This document shows positions 34,004 to 43,128 of a stretch of DNA of 64,000 nucleotides, piece after piece; the first letter of the stretch is position 1, and the number at the start of each line of letters is the position of its first letter. The translations under genes were made by a program, and so were the position numbers. The notes below the pieces were generated by a model, which saw nothing but the letters and a program-made list of their open reading frames with translations, did no database searches and had not been told where the DNA came from. The stretch covers positions 1 to 64,000 of the forward strand of contig JAOARD010000043.1 of the NCBI GenBank assembly GCA_025210735.1, in the 5' to 3' direction. Source of the DNA: Bacteroidales bacterium. Lineage in GTDB: Bacteria > Bacteroidota > Bacteroidia > Bacteroidales > UBA6680.

Positions 34004-34597
34004 ATGAAAAAGCATAATCAACCAACAGATTATGACTTGATTAAAGAATTTGTAGGAGGAAATAAGTCCGCTATAGAGCAACTTATCAATCGTCATAAGA
34101 ATAAGGTGTATACATACATCTATTACACAGTTAAAGATTCAGCTCTTGCCGATGATATCTTTCAGGATACCTTTATTAAGGTTGTAAAGACCTTAGAAAA
34201 AGGGAATTATTCTGATAACGGAAAATTTGTTTCGTGGGTATCACGTATAGCACATAATCTTATTGTAGATCATTTCAGAAAAGCTAAAAAAGAGAACACA
34301 GTGTCTGATGATGACACAGAGTGGAGTGTTTTTAATACAAAACGTCTTGCAGAAGATAGTATTGAAGATGAAATGATAAAGGAGCAGATATACTCTGATG
34401 TTCGCAAATTGGTAGAGTTCTTACCTGCTGAGCAACGTGAGATTGTAATGCTTAGACACTATATGGGGCTTAGTTTTCAGGAGATTGCGGAGCAGACAGG
34501 TGTTAGCATAAATACAGCATTAGGACGTATGAGATATGCTGTTTTAAATATGCGAAAGATATCTGAGCAGAAGAAAATGGTACTTAGTGTTTATTAA
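34004..34597 (+). CDS. RNA polymerase sigma-70 family factor
   Basis: A 197-residue ECF-size sigma factor. Region 2 is NKVYTYIYYTVKDSALADDIFQDTFIKVVKTLE with KFVSWVSRIAHNLIVDHFRK. Region 4 is LPAEQREIVMLRHYMGLSFQEIAEQTGVSINTALGRMRYAVLNMRK. No membrane anti-sigma gene follows; instead a 57-codon reading frame and a terminator lie downstream. Solitary sigma factors of this type are widespread in Bacteroidales, and their targets are not established here. Confidence 0.9.
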   Translation: MKKHNQPTDYDLIKEFVGGNKSAIEQLINRHKNKVYTYIYYTVKDSALADDIFQDTFIKVVKTLEKGNYSDNGKFVSWVSRIAHNLIVDHFRKAKKENTVSDDDTEWSVFNTKRLAEDSIEDEMIKEQIYSDVRKLVEFLPAEQREIVMLRHYMGLSFQEIAEQTGVSINTALGRMRYAVLNMRKISEQKKMVLSVY

Positions 34598-34682
34598 AAA
34601 ATCTTAATTTCTATACGGGCATGCAATAAGTGATAATTTAATAGCGTTATTATTTCAGTTATTAACCACACTATAATTGCCT

Positions 34683-34856
34683 ATGATAGTAAATTTTACA
34701 CACGTTTGTCATGACGACAACTTCTGTGATTACGATTTTATGTTAACTATGCAGGAGATTGAGAATATTGAGTTGGAATTCAATTTTCTTTTTGAAGAAA
34801 TTAAAGTCCCTGATCGAGTTTTAAATAGAGTACTTGATGAGGTATGTAATTGTTAG
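34683..34856 (+). CDS. Small acidic protein downstream of the sigma factor, 57 aa
   Basis: An open frame MIVNFTHVCHDDNFCDYD... ending DRVLNRVLDEVCNC, 86 bases after the sigma gene and 21 bases before a strong terminator, so it lies on the sigma transcript. It is acidic with four Cys and a helical centre (MQEIENIELEFNFLFEEIKVPDRVLNRVLDEV). I do not recognise a family. The position and negative charge would suit a small modulator of the sigma factor, but that is inference. Confidence 0.5.
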   Translation: MIVNFTHVCHDDNFCDYDFMLTMQEIENIELEFNFLFEEIKVPDRVLNRVLDEVCNC

Positions 34857-34877
34857 TTTTTAGTGTTAATTACACTT

Positions 34878-34911
34878 AGGCTGTTCCATCTTCCCGGAAC
34901 AGCCTTTTTTA
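34878..34911 (+). terminator. Terminator of the sigma factor unit
   Basis: AGGCTGTTCC (34878-34887) pairs perfectly with GGAACAGCCT (34896-34905), followed by TTTTT. Confidence 0.9.
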
Positions 34912-34922
34912 TTATATAGGCA

Positions 34923-35630
34923 TTACTGATTCATAATATTTATAGTATCGCATGCAACCAGAGCAGCAGTCTCTGTTCTTAACCTGCTATTACCCAGGGT
35001 TACGGGTATAAAGTTTTTATCAAATGCCAGCTCTATCTCTTCCTTGTCAAAATCACCCTCCGGACCAATAAGAACCAGAATATCTTCACCTTTGGTTATC
35101 TGATCTCGCAATAACTTACGTTCCTCTATTGTCTCATCGCAGTATGCAACAAATTTTGTACTTGCATTATCCTGCTCAAGAAACTCCTTTATTGGTGTAA
35201 GGTCATCAAGTATTGGCAGTGTTGCTTTAAACGATTGTTTCATTGCAGAGATAAGAATCTTCTCTAGGCGCTCTTTTTTTATAACCTTTCTCTCCGATCT
35301 TTTACAAAGCAGAGGAGTAATTCTATCAATACCAATTTCGCAAGCTTTCTCTAAAAACCACTCAATTCTGTCTATATTTTTAGTTGGTGCAACAGCAATA
35401 TGAATTTTGTAGTCTCTGTTGTCCGGATCAGGGAGTTGTTCCCTAATCTCTACGCCACATCTTTTGTAATGAGGATCAGTTATTTCGGCTTTAAAAAAGC
35501 CTCCTTTTCCATCAATAAGATATACAATATCGCCACTGTTTAGTCTAAGAACCTTTATACAGTGCTTTGACTCCTGCTCGTTGAAAGTGTAAAAATTACC
35601 TGATAAATCGGGTGTATAAAATAATTGCAT
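34923..35630 (-). CDS. rsmE: 16S rRNA (uracil1498-N3)-methyltransferase
   Basis: A 235-residue SPOUT methyltransferase. The N-terminal PUA-like part has SKHCIKVLRLNSGDIVYLIDGKGG. The C-terminal knot has LVLIGPEGDFDKEEIELA and VTLGNSRLRTETAALVA, the RsmE SAM-binding signature. It methylates N3 of U1498 in 16S rRNA. It is divergent from the phosphodiesterase at 35673. Confidence 0.95.
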   Translation of the reverse strand: MQLFYTPDLSGNFYTFNEQESKHCIKVLRLNSGDIVYLIDGKGGFFKAEITDPHYKRCGVEIREQLPDPDNRDYKIHIAVAPTKNIDRIEWFLEKACEIGIDRITPLLCKRSERKVIKKERLEKILISAMKQSFKATLPILDDLTPIKEFLEQDNASTKFVAYCDETIEERKLLRDQITKGEDILVLIGPEGDFDKEEIELAFDKNFIPVTLGNSRLRTETAALVACDTINIMNQ

Positions 35631-35672
35631 GATATATTTGTTTACACAAAATTAGTAATAAGGATTTAATAT

Positions 35673-36167
35673 ATGACTAAAATAGGTCTTCTTTCAGATA
35701 CACATGGCTTTTTTGATCCGGCGTTGAATGATTTTTTTAAGGATTGTGATGAGATTTGGCATGCAGGTGATATTGGTAACCAGGAGGTAATAGAAGCAAT
35801 GCCAAAAGGTAAAGAGTGTAGAATTGTGTACGGAAATATTGATGGAGGCGATCTGCGATTAATGTATAAGGAGTTTCTGTTTTTTGAAGTTGAGGGAATG
35901 AAGGTTCTTATAAAACATATAGGAGGTTATCCTGGTCGTTATGACAGATCGGCTATTGGTTATATTGAAAAATTTAAACCGGACATCTTTATTTCCGGCC
36001 ATTCACATATTCTTAAAGTAATGAACGATAAACGCAGAAAGATATTACACATTAATCCGGGAGCATGTGGTAACAGTGGATTTCATAGTGTAAAAACAGC
36101 TGTGCGTTTTACAATAGATAATGGAAGAGTGGCAGATCTTGAGATTTGGGAGAAGGAGAGGAGATAG
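35673..36167 (+). CDS. YfcE/MJ0936-type metallophosphodiesterase
   Basis: A 164-residue calcineurin-like phosphoesterase. Metal ligands are visible in GLLSDTHG (Asp and His), HAGDIG, YGNIDG and SGHSHI. The size and the SDTHG start are those of the YfcE/MJ0936 family of general phosphodiesterases. The physiological substrate is unknown. It ends five bases before the convergent pseudouridine synthase gene. Confidence 0.9.
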   Translation: MTKIGLLSDTHGFFDPALNDFFKDCDEIWHAGDIGNQEVIEAMPKGKECRIVYGNIDGGDLRLMYKEFLFFEVEGMKVLIKHIGGYPGRYDRSAIGYIEKFKPDIFISGHSHILKVMNDKRRKILHINPGACGNSGFHSVKTAVRFTIDNGRVADLEIWEKERR

Positions 36168-36172
36168 CAGAA

Positions 36173-37066
36173 CTACTTCTTGTTATACTTATCCCATCTG
36201 TTTTTTTCCCTGTTTAAGAATGAACTGAATTTATTTGGTTGATCTATAGATATATGTATATCTTTTTCTGTTATTGGATGTTTAAACTTTAACTCAATGG
36301 CAGCAAGAAACAGACCTTTGCCTTTAATTCTTTTATCAGAACCGGAGTATAAAGTATCACCAATAATTGGTGTGCCATTTTGTGAGCAATGTATTCTCAG
36401 TTGGTGCGTTCTGCCTGTGTGAGGATAGAGATCTACAACTGATAATTCACCAAATATGGTAGATGTAACTGTTTCAACAGGAACAATCTCAGAGTGGCAA
36501 GGTTTGTTATCTATATCTGTTTTTATATGCATATGGTTAGTAACCAAACCATGAACTATAGCTCTGTACTTTTTAGTTATGGTTTTGTTCTGTAGCATAT
36601 TTCCAAGTTCCACTCTGCAACCTTTGGTTTTTGCAATAATAAGTAACCCGCTTGTGGCTTTGTCTAACCTGTGTACAGGCAGAGGTTCATTCAAAGCATC
36701 CGGCATATCAGATATAGTAACAGACTCTTTTATATTACTCTGTACTGTACCAGAGGTATTGCCGCTGACAATAATTCCGGCAGGTTTATCTATTACTGCA
36801 ATATACTGATCTTCATAAACAACATTAAATCTTACAGGAGTTTTCTCTTTTATAGGTTTCTCAACCTCTATAACAGTTATTGAATCTCCGCTTTGTACAG
36901 TGTCGGTTGTTCTTATCTGTATATTATTAACCAGTATAACCCCAGCTTTTATTGCTTTTTTTGCGCTGCTTCGTGTATTAAAATCATCAATATTATCTAA
37001 TACATACTCAATAAGTCTGTACTCATCTTTATTGTGGCTTACTATATGTTTATGTATTATCTTCAT
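36173..37066 (-). CDS. RluA-family pseudouridine synthase
   Basis: A 297-residue RNA pseudouridine synthase. It has an N-terminal S4-like RNA-binding region (NTRSSAKKAIKAGVILVNNIQI) and the catalytic motif VHRLDKATSGLLI with the essential Asp. The TGRTHQLRIHC motif follows. Which rRNA or tRNA site it modifies is not determined. A longer frame from 37099 would begin inside the terminator hairpin of prmA; the ATG at 37064-37066 is therefore chosen. Confidence 0.93.
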   Translation of the reverse strand: MKIIHKHIVSHNKDEYRLIEYVLDNIDDFNTRSSAKKAIKAGVILVNNIQIRTTDTVQSGDSITVIEVEKPIKEKTPVRFNVVYEDQYIAVIDKPAGIIVSGNTSGTVQSNIKESVTISDMPDALNEPLPVHRLDKATSGLLIIAKTKGCRVELGNMLQNKTITKKYRAIVHGLVTNHMHIKTDIDNKPCHSEIVPVETVTSTIFGELSVVDLYPHTGRTHQLRIHCSQNGTPIIGDTLYSGSDKRIKGKGLFLAAIELKFKHPITEKDIHISIDQPNKFSSFLNREKNRWDKYNKK

Positions 37067-37075
37067 AATTGATGT

Positions 37076-37109
37076 ATAAAAAAGGACAGTATAAAACATA
37101 TTTATACTG
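37076..37109 (-). terminator. Terminator of prmA/tpiA
   Basis: On the minus strand CAGTATAAA (complement of 37101-37109) pairs with TTTATACTG (complement of 37087-37095) and is followed by TCCTTTTTTATA. It lies 20 bases past the prmA stop. Confidence 0.7.
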
Positions 37110-37128
37110 CCCCGTATTTTAAGAGTAA

Positions 37129-37974
37129 TTATTTTTCAAGAATAAATTTTGCAGATACCCAGTTTTTATCTTCTGTGAAATCGATGAACTTAAGACTATT
37201 TTTTATAGCCTCTTCTTTTATAACATCAAGATCCTCTGTGTAAAAACCGGAGAAATATATTTCACCACCATTATTAAGAACTTCAACATAGTGGTGCATA
37301 TCATTAAGAAGTATATTTCTGTTAATGTTTGCCAGTATTATATCAAATTTTGTATCAGGTATAACAGAAGCATCGCCATGTAACACTTCAATATCAGGAG
37401 TGTTGTTTTTGTCTTTATTTTCAATGGCGTTATTATATGCCCATTCGTCAATATCAATAGCAACAGTTTTTCCTGATTCGCACATTTTGGCAAGTACAGC
37501 AAGTATTCCTGTACCACATCCCATATCCAAAACCGATTTCCCCTCAATGTCACCATCAAGAATACGGTTTACCATCAGAAATGTTGTTGAGTGATGCCCT
37601 GTACCAAAAGCCATTTTAGGATCAATAATAATCTCGTGTTTGAATTCCGGTTTTTCAGGGTGAAACGGAGCTCTGATATAACATCTGTTATCAACCTCAA
37701 TTGGCTGAAAGTTACTCTCCCAGACAGCATTCCAGTTTTGCGACTTTATCAGTTTATGAGTGTATTCAACAGAATCAGGAAACAGCTGATTTACAGATTC
37801 AAGATTCTTAAGTTTTGATTCATCAAACTCATCCTCTTGTATATATGCAAGAACACCTGTTGCGGTCTCTTCAAAACTCTCAAAACCTATCTCGCCAAGA
37901 TCATAAATAAGCAGATCTCTTACAGTCTCAATATCGTTGTGGCTAATGGTACAACAAACCTCTATATAATCCAT
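37129..37974 (-). CDS. prmA: Ribosomal protein L11 methyltransferase
   Basis: A 281-residue class I methyltransferase. The N-terminal L11-recognition domain is followed by MAFGTGHHSTT, VLDMGCGTGILAVLAKMC (SAM motif I), VAIDIDEWA and DIILANINRNIL, all PrmA hallmarks. It trimethylates ribosomal protein L11. It starts three bases after the tpiA stop and shares its transcript. Confidence 0.95.
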   Translation of the reverse strand: MDYIEVCCTISHNDIETVRDLLIYDLGEIGFESFEETATGVLAYIQEDEFDESKLKNLESVNQLFPDSVEYTHKLIKSQNWNAVWESNFQPIEVDNRCYIRAPFHPEKPEFKHEIIIDPKMAFGTGHHSTTFLMVNRILDGDIEGKSVLDMGCGTGILAVLAKMCESGKTVAIDIDEWAYNNAIENKDKNNTPDIEVLHGDASVIPDTKFDIILANINRNILLNDMHHYVEVLNNGGEIYFSGFYTEDLDVIKEEAIKNSLKFIDFTEDKNWVSAKFILEK

Positions 37975-37977
37975 TAT

Positions 37978-38727
37978 TTAGAATCCTTTAGTGATAGCAA
38001 TAAAATCTTCAGCTTTTAATGATGCCCCCCCAATCAGGCCACCATCTACATCCTCTTTCGCAAAAATCTCTTGTGCATTCTGTGGTTTAACACTTCCTCC
38101 GTAAAGAATGCTTATTTCCTGAGCAACACTATTACCATATTTATCAGCAATTATTGTTCTGATATAGTTATGTATCTCCTGTGCCTGATCAGCAGATGCT
38201 GTTTTTCCTGTTCCGATAGCCCAAACAGGCTCATATGCAATAACACTGTTTTTAATCTGCTCTTCAGTAAGTGTGAATAAACCTTCCTGAATCTGTTGTT
38301 TAACAACCTCAAAATGTCTATTAGCTTCTCTCTCTTCAAGTGTTTCGCCACAGCAGTATATAGGAGTAAGCTTATTTTCTAAGGCTTGATTTACTTTTAT
38401 ATTCAGAAGATTGTTACTCTCGTTATGCATTGCTCTGCGTTCTGAATGACCAACAATAACATATTGGCACCCTGCTGATTTAATCATCTGAGCTGATACC
38501 TCTCCCGTATAGGCACCACTTTGGTTAGCAGAGCAGTCCTGAGCTCCAATTGCAATATTGCTGTTGCAGGTTATCTCATTAGCTACTGACAGATGGATAA
38601 ATGGAGGAATGATTATTATCTGACAGTCAGAACTGTTTTGAGTGTTCATTATTTCAGATATAAGAGTTTTTCCCTCTTCAAGGCTCTTATTCATCTTCCA
38701 GTTTCCTGCAACTATATTCTTTCTCAT
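37978..38727 (-). CDS. tpiA: Triosephosphate isomerase
   Basis: A 249-residue glycolytic (beta/alpha)8 enzyme. The N-terminal NWKMN, the catalytic His in VGHSERR, the catalytic Glu in VIAYEPVWAIGTGKTA with loop 6, and YGGSVKPQNA are all present. Length is typical. First gene of the tpiA-prmA unit. Confidence 0.98.
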   Translation of the reverse strand: MRKNIVAGNWKMNKSLEEGKTLISEIMNTQNSSDCQIIIIPPFIHLSVANEITCNSNIAIGAQDCSANQSGAYTGEVSAQMIKSAGCQYVIVGHSERRAMHNESNNLLNIKVNQALENKLTPIYCCGETLEEREANRHFEVVKQQIQEGLFTLTEEQIKNSVIAYEPVWAIGTGKTASADQAQEIHNYIRTIIADKYGNSVAQEISILYGGSVKPQNAQEIFAKEDVDGGLIGGASLKAEDFIAITKGF

Positions 38728-38814
38728 GATACTTTATTTTTATGTTAAAGTTGTTACACAACCTAAAATGCAAAGTTATTATTATAAGCTTAATCTTTTA
38801 TTCTAAATACAAAA

Positions 38815-39897
38815 TTAAGAGTTCTCATACTGCTTAATTCTCGGATCAAGTATTGAGTATGTTATATCAACAATAATATTTGTAATTATAAACATTATTG
38901 ATATTGTAATTATACATCCGGTTACAAGTGGCATATCCTGTTGGTTAAGAGCATTCACAATAACAGTTCCAAGACCTTTCCATCCAAATATATACTCAAC
39001 AAATATTACCCCGGCCATTAGCGATGCAAACCATCCTGATATTGCTGTAATAACCGGATTAAGAGCATTCTTAAGAGCGTGGCGGAGTACTATTTGTGTA
39101 AAAGATAACCCTTTTGCTTTTGCTGTGCGGATATAATCCTGTCCCATAACGTCTAGCAGAGAGTTTCTGGTTAGTTGCAGAATTATAGCAAGAGGTCTTA
39201 TACCTAATGTAATTGACGGAAGAATAAGGTTTTTCAGATTTATAAATCTTTCTCCTGTAAGGTTATCTATCTCGCATATATTTCCAGTAAGATTGAGTCC
39301 GGTGAATTTGCCAAGTACAATAGCAAATATCCAACCAATGAGTATAGCAGCAAAGAACGATGGTAACGACATTCCAGTTGCAGATAATAGCAGTGAGATT
39401 TTATCGTACCATGAGTCTTTAAATATTGCGGCAAATATACCTGCAATAATACCTAATACCGATGCTAATAGTATTGATGTTATTGCAAGCACCATTGTGT
39501 TTGGTAGTGTTTTGCCAATAACTGTACCAACATTTTGTTGTGTCTGGAACGATTTACCCAGAAACGGACTTTTTATTACAATACAGTTACTACCAAACGA
39601 CAGAAGTTCTACACCGCCATATTTGTTTTGATTATAAAAGAAGTAACTCTCTGTTTTGGTATTGTGAAAAGACAATGGAGAGATATCATTCAGATAGTGA
39701 AGATATCTTTTCAGAGGAGGATTGTTTAACCCAAGTTCCTCTCTGATGTTGTTAAGGCTCTCTTCAGAAGCGTGTTGCCCTGCAATCATTCTGGCGGGAT
39801 CTGCCGGAATAATGTTAAACAGGATAAATATCAGAGATATAACTCCGAGCAGAATAAATATACTCTGTCGGAGTTTTTTTATAATGTATCTTATCAA
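38815..39897 (-). CDS. Peptide/nickel-type ABC transporter permease (DppB-like)
   Basis: A 360-residue inner-membrane permease. The first helix is followed by a long periplasmic loop, and GLNNPPLKRYLHYL is typical of DppB/OppB proteins. The C-terminal transport domain includes LPNTMVLAITSILLASVLGIIAGI, the EAA-type loop RTAKAKGLSFTQIVLRHALKNALNPVIT and FVEYIFGWKGLG. The second permease, ATPases and binding protein are not adjacent, so it is the first half of a split system or an orphan. It overlaps the DoxX gene by four bases. Confidence 0.88.
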   Translation of the reverse strand: MIRYIIKKLRQSIFILLGVISLIFILFNIIPADPARMIAGQHASEESLNNIREELGLNNPPLKRYLHYLNDISPLSFHNTKTESYFFYNQNKYGGVELLSFGSNCIVIKSPFLGKSFQTQQNVGTVIGKTLPNTMVLAITSILLASVLGIIAGIFAAIFKDSWYDKISLLLSATGMSLPSFFAAILIGWIFAIVLGKFTGLNLTGNICEIDNLTGERFINLKNLILPSITLGIRPLAIILQLTRNSLLDVMGQDYIRTAKAKGLSFTQIVLRHALKNALNPVITAISGWFASLMAGVIFVEYIFGWKGLGTVIVNALNQQDMPLVTGCIITISIMFIITNIIVDITYSILDPRIKQYENS

Positions 39898-41135
39898 TTC
39901 TCTTTTTTAGTTAAAATCTTATTGGCATAAATAAGAAATGCACCAATAAGAGTTAAAATTAGAATAAATGATATATTTCGCCACATATTACCTTTACCAA
40001 TCTGTTTTTGTAACGATTTACCAGTCTCGTTATCAAGCGTTGTTGGGTCTGGTATATTGTTGCCATGCCACTTATTTGTTATAGTGCCCTCTTTAAGTAC
40101 AAGTAATCCCGGATTAGATCTTATAACTGTTTTTAGTGCAGTTTGATCTGCTGTAAGATACCTGAATGGATACTGAATAAACTCTTTAAAGGCCATTATG
40201 TCGTTAGTTGTTGATGCTGTAACAACATAAAAGTCGTAGCCATTGCTGTTGCAATAGTCAGCTACCAGTTTAGCCTTCTCAAAAGCTTTAACACTTGTGT
40301 GTCTTAAATCGTATGAAACAAGCAGGTATGTGTAATTCTTGTTTGATAATATCTGAGGAGTTATCTCTATCTGATTCTCATCAGTTAGTATAAAATCGTG
40401 TATAGGTGGTTTATACCCTTCTTTTACAAGAACTGATTTCTGATCTACAAATACCCATGTTGAGTCCTGCCACGGATAATTATCCATTGTAAACTCTTTC
40501 TCAACACCATCTTTTTTATATATAAATGTTGTCTCCCAAACATCTGCCTCAGCATCGTCTGGTATCTTCATCCCTTCATTAATATTAGCACCAATTCTGT
40601 ATGGTCTGAAATCTACTATTGGCAAATTATTATAGCAGTAATATGGAAGGTAAAGTGTTGCTACAATAACAAGTGCAGGAACAACTGTTGTGAAGAAAAC
40701 ATTTTTAGAGTCGTTAAAATTATTGCGATACAAAAAGACAACAATTACCGGAATAAATATTACTATATTTTTAAAGAATGTTTCCCAGTTTGTAAGAATA
40801 ATAGCATCGCCAAAACATCCGCAATCACTTACCGGATTAAATACAGCAAGTATAAGTGTAAGGATTGTGAAGAAAGTCATAAATGCAACAGATAGCCATG
40901 CCGTAAGTTTCATTCTTAGTTTATACAGAAGCATAACTCCCAGAACAATCTCTGCAACACATAGTATTACCCCAAAACCTAATGCTGCATCTGTAAGAAA
41001 CTCCATTTTAAAAGCCTTGAAATAATCTTCAAATTTTATTGCTGAACCTACCGGATCAACGGCCTTTACAATACCGGAAAATATAAATAGTGCTCCGGTT
41101 AATAATCTGCTTATATTGGCTATTGTTTTAAACAT
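39894..41135 (-). CDS. DoxX-like/TlpA-like membrane protein, BT_3928 type
   Basis: A 413-residue protein. The first 150 residues hold four helices of the DoxX/MauE type (ISRLLTGALFIFSGIVKAVDPVGSA, and SDCGCFGDAI in the second pair). The rest is extracytoplasmic with a thioredoxin-like segment (TYLLVSYDLRHTSVKAFEKAKLVADYCNSNGYDFYVVTAS) lacking a CxxC. A C-terminal helix closes it. This matches the Bacteroidales family typed by BT_3928. A role in redox or envelope sulphur chemistry is possible but unproven. Translationally coupled to the permease gene. Confidence 0.85.
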   Translation of the reverse strand: MFKTIANISRLLTGALFIFSGIVKAVDPVGSAIKFEDYFKAFKMEFLTDAALGFGVILCVAEIVLGVMLLYKLRMKLTAWLSVAFMTFFTILTLILAVFNPVSDCGCFGDAIILTNWETFFKNIVIFIPVIVVFLYRNNFNDSKNVFFTTVVPALVIVATLYLPYYCYNNLPIVDFRPYRIGANINEGMKIPDDAEADVWETTFIYKKDGVEKEFTMDNYPWQDSTWVFVDQKSVLVKEGYKPPIHDFILTDENQIEITPQILSNKNYTYLLVSYDLRHTSVKAFEKAKLVADYCNSNGYDFYVVTASTTNDIMAFKEFIQYPFRYLTADQTALKTVIRSNPGLLVLKEGTITNKWHGNNIPDPTTLDNETGKSLQKQIGKGNMWRNISFILILTLIGAFLIYANKILTKKEN

Positions 41136-41187
41136 ATTAGTACTATATAATTATTTGGTTTTTAATTGTCTCTGAATATGTGATAAT

Positions 41188-41868
41188 TTACAGAAGTTCT
41201 TTTATAGTATCAATTAATTTACTGAAAATTGCATCTTTATCAAGCATCTTACCATTGTTGTCGCTGCATTTTAGCCTTACAATATCGTCAGATTTATCTG
41301 CATGATAGTTATATAGCTCTTTTACTCTTTGCTGAAACGACAAATCATCTTCATGTATGTCAGTTTTGCCATTCAGGTAATCTCTGTCATCACCTTCGCG
41401 GGTGTTAGTAAGTTGTTGTTCTGTGAACTCAAACGGAACATCAAGATATATATTAATATCAGGTTTAGGAATACCGTAATAGTTATACTCAAGATCTAAA
41501 ATCCATTTACGCAGCTCTTCGCGTTTATCATGGTCATTTACCTTTGCACACTGATACGCTATGTTAGACATCACATATCTGTCTATTAATACATATGTAC
41601 CTTCATATAACCACTCCCTTATTTTTGTTGCCATATTGTTTCTGTCGCCTGCATATAGCATAGCAACCAGATATGGATCTACACTATCGTTATCGCCCAG
41701 TTCACCTCTTAAAAAGCGAGCAATCATATCGCCAAAAACCGGCGATGTAAGTATCGGGAAATGTATATATTCGTATTTTAGATTGTTGTTCTCAAAATAT
41801 TCTCTAAGAAGTTTTACCTGTGTAGATTTTCCAGATCCGTCTAGCCCCTCAATATTTATAAACTTCAT
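41188..41868 (-). CDS. tmk: Thymidylate kinase-like nucleoside monophosphate kinase
   Basis: A 226-residue P-loop kinase. P-loop EGLDGSGKSTQ lies at residues 7-17, the DRY-like motif appears in VLIDRYVMSNIAYQ, and a LID segment (TREGDDRDYLNGKTDIHEDD) follows. dTMP kinase phosphorylates dTMP to dTDP. The long LID and the DIHEDD segment are typical of the Bacteroidetes form. It is upstream of the DoxX and permease genes on the same strand. Confidence 0.88.
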   Translation of the reverse strand: MKFINIEGLDGSGKSTQVKLLREYFENNNLKYEYIHFPILTSPVFGDMIARFLRGELGDNDSVDPYLVAMLYAGDRNNMATKIREWLYEGTYVLIDRYVMSNIAYQCAKVNDHDKREELRKWILDLEYNYYGIPKPDINIYLDVPFEFTEQQLTNTREGDDRDYLNGKTDIHEDDLSFQQRVKELYNYHADKSDDIVRLKCSDNNGKMLDKDAIFSKLIDTIKELL

Positions 41869-41989
41869 AATGTATATTTAAATCAAATGTGTTCTATTTT
41901 ACGACTTTTTGCAACTATATACACAGATATAATACAAATTAAGCCGGGTTCTTTTAATATATTTTTCTCTTTTTTATAAAAGCATTATC

Positions 41990-41997
41990 TACTTTTG
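41990..41997 (+). promoter_or_regulatory. -7 promoter element, probably for the folP operon
   Basis: TACTTTTG matches TAnnTTTG exactly. It lies 260 bases upstream of folP, so either the leader is long or another promoter is used. Confidence 0.45.
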
Positions 41998-42080
41998 TGC
42001 AAAAGTGCGGATAGTTTTATAATTTCCCGCAATAAAAACATGAATATATAAATGTTTTGTAAATTTATTAAATTACTTTG

Positions 42081-42146
42081 AGAAACAGTTTAAATTTGTT
42101 TTTAGAATTTTAAGAATGAAAATTGAAGTATAATGAGGCAAATTTT
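42081..42146 (+). repeat. Dispersed ~66-bp intergenic repeat, copy A
   Basis: Starts AGAAACAGTTTAAATTTG and runs through a GAATTTT block, AAAATTGAA and GAGGCAAATTTT. About four fifths of positions match a second copy at 58534-58599 in the same orientation. Both copies are intergenic, and their first 23 bases are identical. Confidence 0.65.
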
Positions 42147-42257
42147 AAGCAAATGGTAGTGTCATTTAAATGAAATTTAACGAAATAAGGATTCATATTT
42201 TCATGTAAAAAAACTGAAGGATAAATTTAAATAGTTTCTGAATATATAGTTCAAATT

Positions 42258-43127
42258 ATGTCGGATAGAGATAAGTTTTTAAATAATAGGAGATCAATAA
42301 ATTGTCGTGGTAAGCTTTTAAATCTCGATAAAAAAAGGGTTATGGGTATTCTGAATGTAACGTCAGACTCTTTTTTTGATGGAGGGAAATATCAGAACTC
42401 AGATGCTATTGCAAAAAGAGTAGATGAGATATTTTCTGAAGGAGCAGATATAATTGATGTTGGAGCATTTAGCAGCAGACCAGGATCAAAAATGATAGAT
42501 CAGAAGACAGAGCGCGAAACATTAATTCCTGCTCTTAGCATTATCAGAAAGAGATATCCTGATGTAATTATCTCTGTTGATACATATCGTTCAGCAATAG
42601 CTGAGTTTGCTGTAAAGGAGTTTGGTGCAGATATAGTAAATGATATTACTGCCGGCGATGGCGATCCTGCCATGTTTGAAACTGTTGCAAAGCTATCAGT
42701 ACCATATATAATGATGCATATGCAGGGAACACCTGATACTATGCAAAATAACCCGGTATACAATAACATAGCGCTTGATATTATAAAGTATTTTACCGGA
42801 AAGGTTGATAAACTTAGATATCTGGGGGTATCTGATATAATAATTGATCCGGGGTTTGGTTTCGGAAAAACTTTAGAGCATAATTACGAACTGTTGAGCA
42901 AACTGAATAGTTTTGCAATATTTGATTTGCCTGTTTTGGTAGGAGTAAGCAGAAAATCTATGATATCTAAGGTTGTTGATTCAGATGCCGAAAATGCATT
43001 ATCGGGAACAATAGCAGCAAATACTATAGCTCTGCAGAATGGTGCCGATATATTAAGGGTGCATGATGTGAGAGAAGCAAAAGATACAGTTTCTGTATTT
43101 GAAAAATATAACAGCATAAACAGATAG
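42258..43127 (+). CDS. folP: Dihydropteroate synthase
   Basis: A 289-residue TIM-barrel enzyme of folate synthesis (pABA plus hydroxymethyl-dihydropterin pyrophosphate). Signatures present are GILNVTSDSFFDGG, DVGAFSSRPGS, DPGFGFGKTLEHNYELL and VGVSRKSM. Its stop is one base from the cdaA start, a pairing common in Bacteroidetes and Firmicutes-like operons. Confidence 0.97.
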   Translation: MSDRDKFLNNRRSINCRGKLLNLDKKRVMGILNVTSDSFFDGGKYQNSDAIAKRVDEIFSEGADIIDVGAFSSRPGSKMIDQKTERETLIPALSIIRKRYPDVIISVDTYRSAIAEFAVKEFGADIVNDITAGDGDPAMFETVAKLSVPYIMMHMQGTPDTMQNNPVYNNIALDIIKYFTGKVDKLRYLGVSDIIIDPGFGFGKTLEHNYELLSKLNSFAIFDLPVLVGVSRKSMISKVVDSDAENALSGTIAANTIALQNGADILRVHDVREAKDTVSVFEKYNSINR

Positions 43128-43128
43128 T

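Larger units (their letters stand above)
41869..42257. other. Long leader/intergenic region before folP
   Basis: No gene is visible in these 389 bases. They contain a -7 element at 41990-41997 (TACTTTTG, +) and one copy of a dispersed repeat at 42081-42146. If that promoter drives folP, the leader is about 250 nt. Confidence 0.5.

Noticed and set aside
36579..36883. Overlapping open frames on the + strand within the pseudouridine synthase gene
   Set aside because: They are opposite-strand shadows of a clearly conserved gene, with no start signals of their own.
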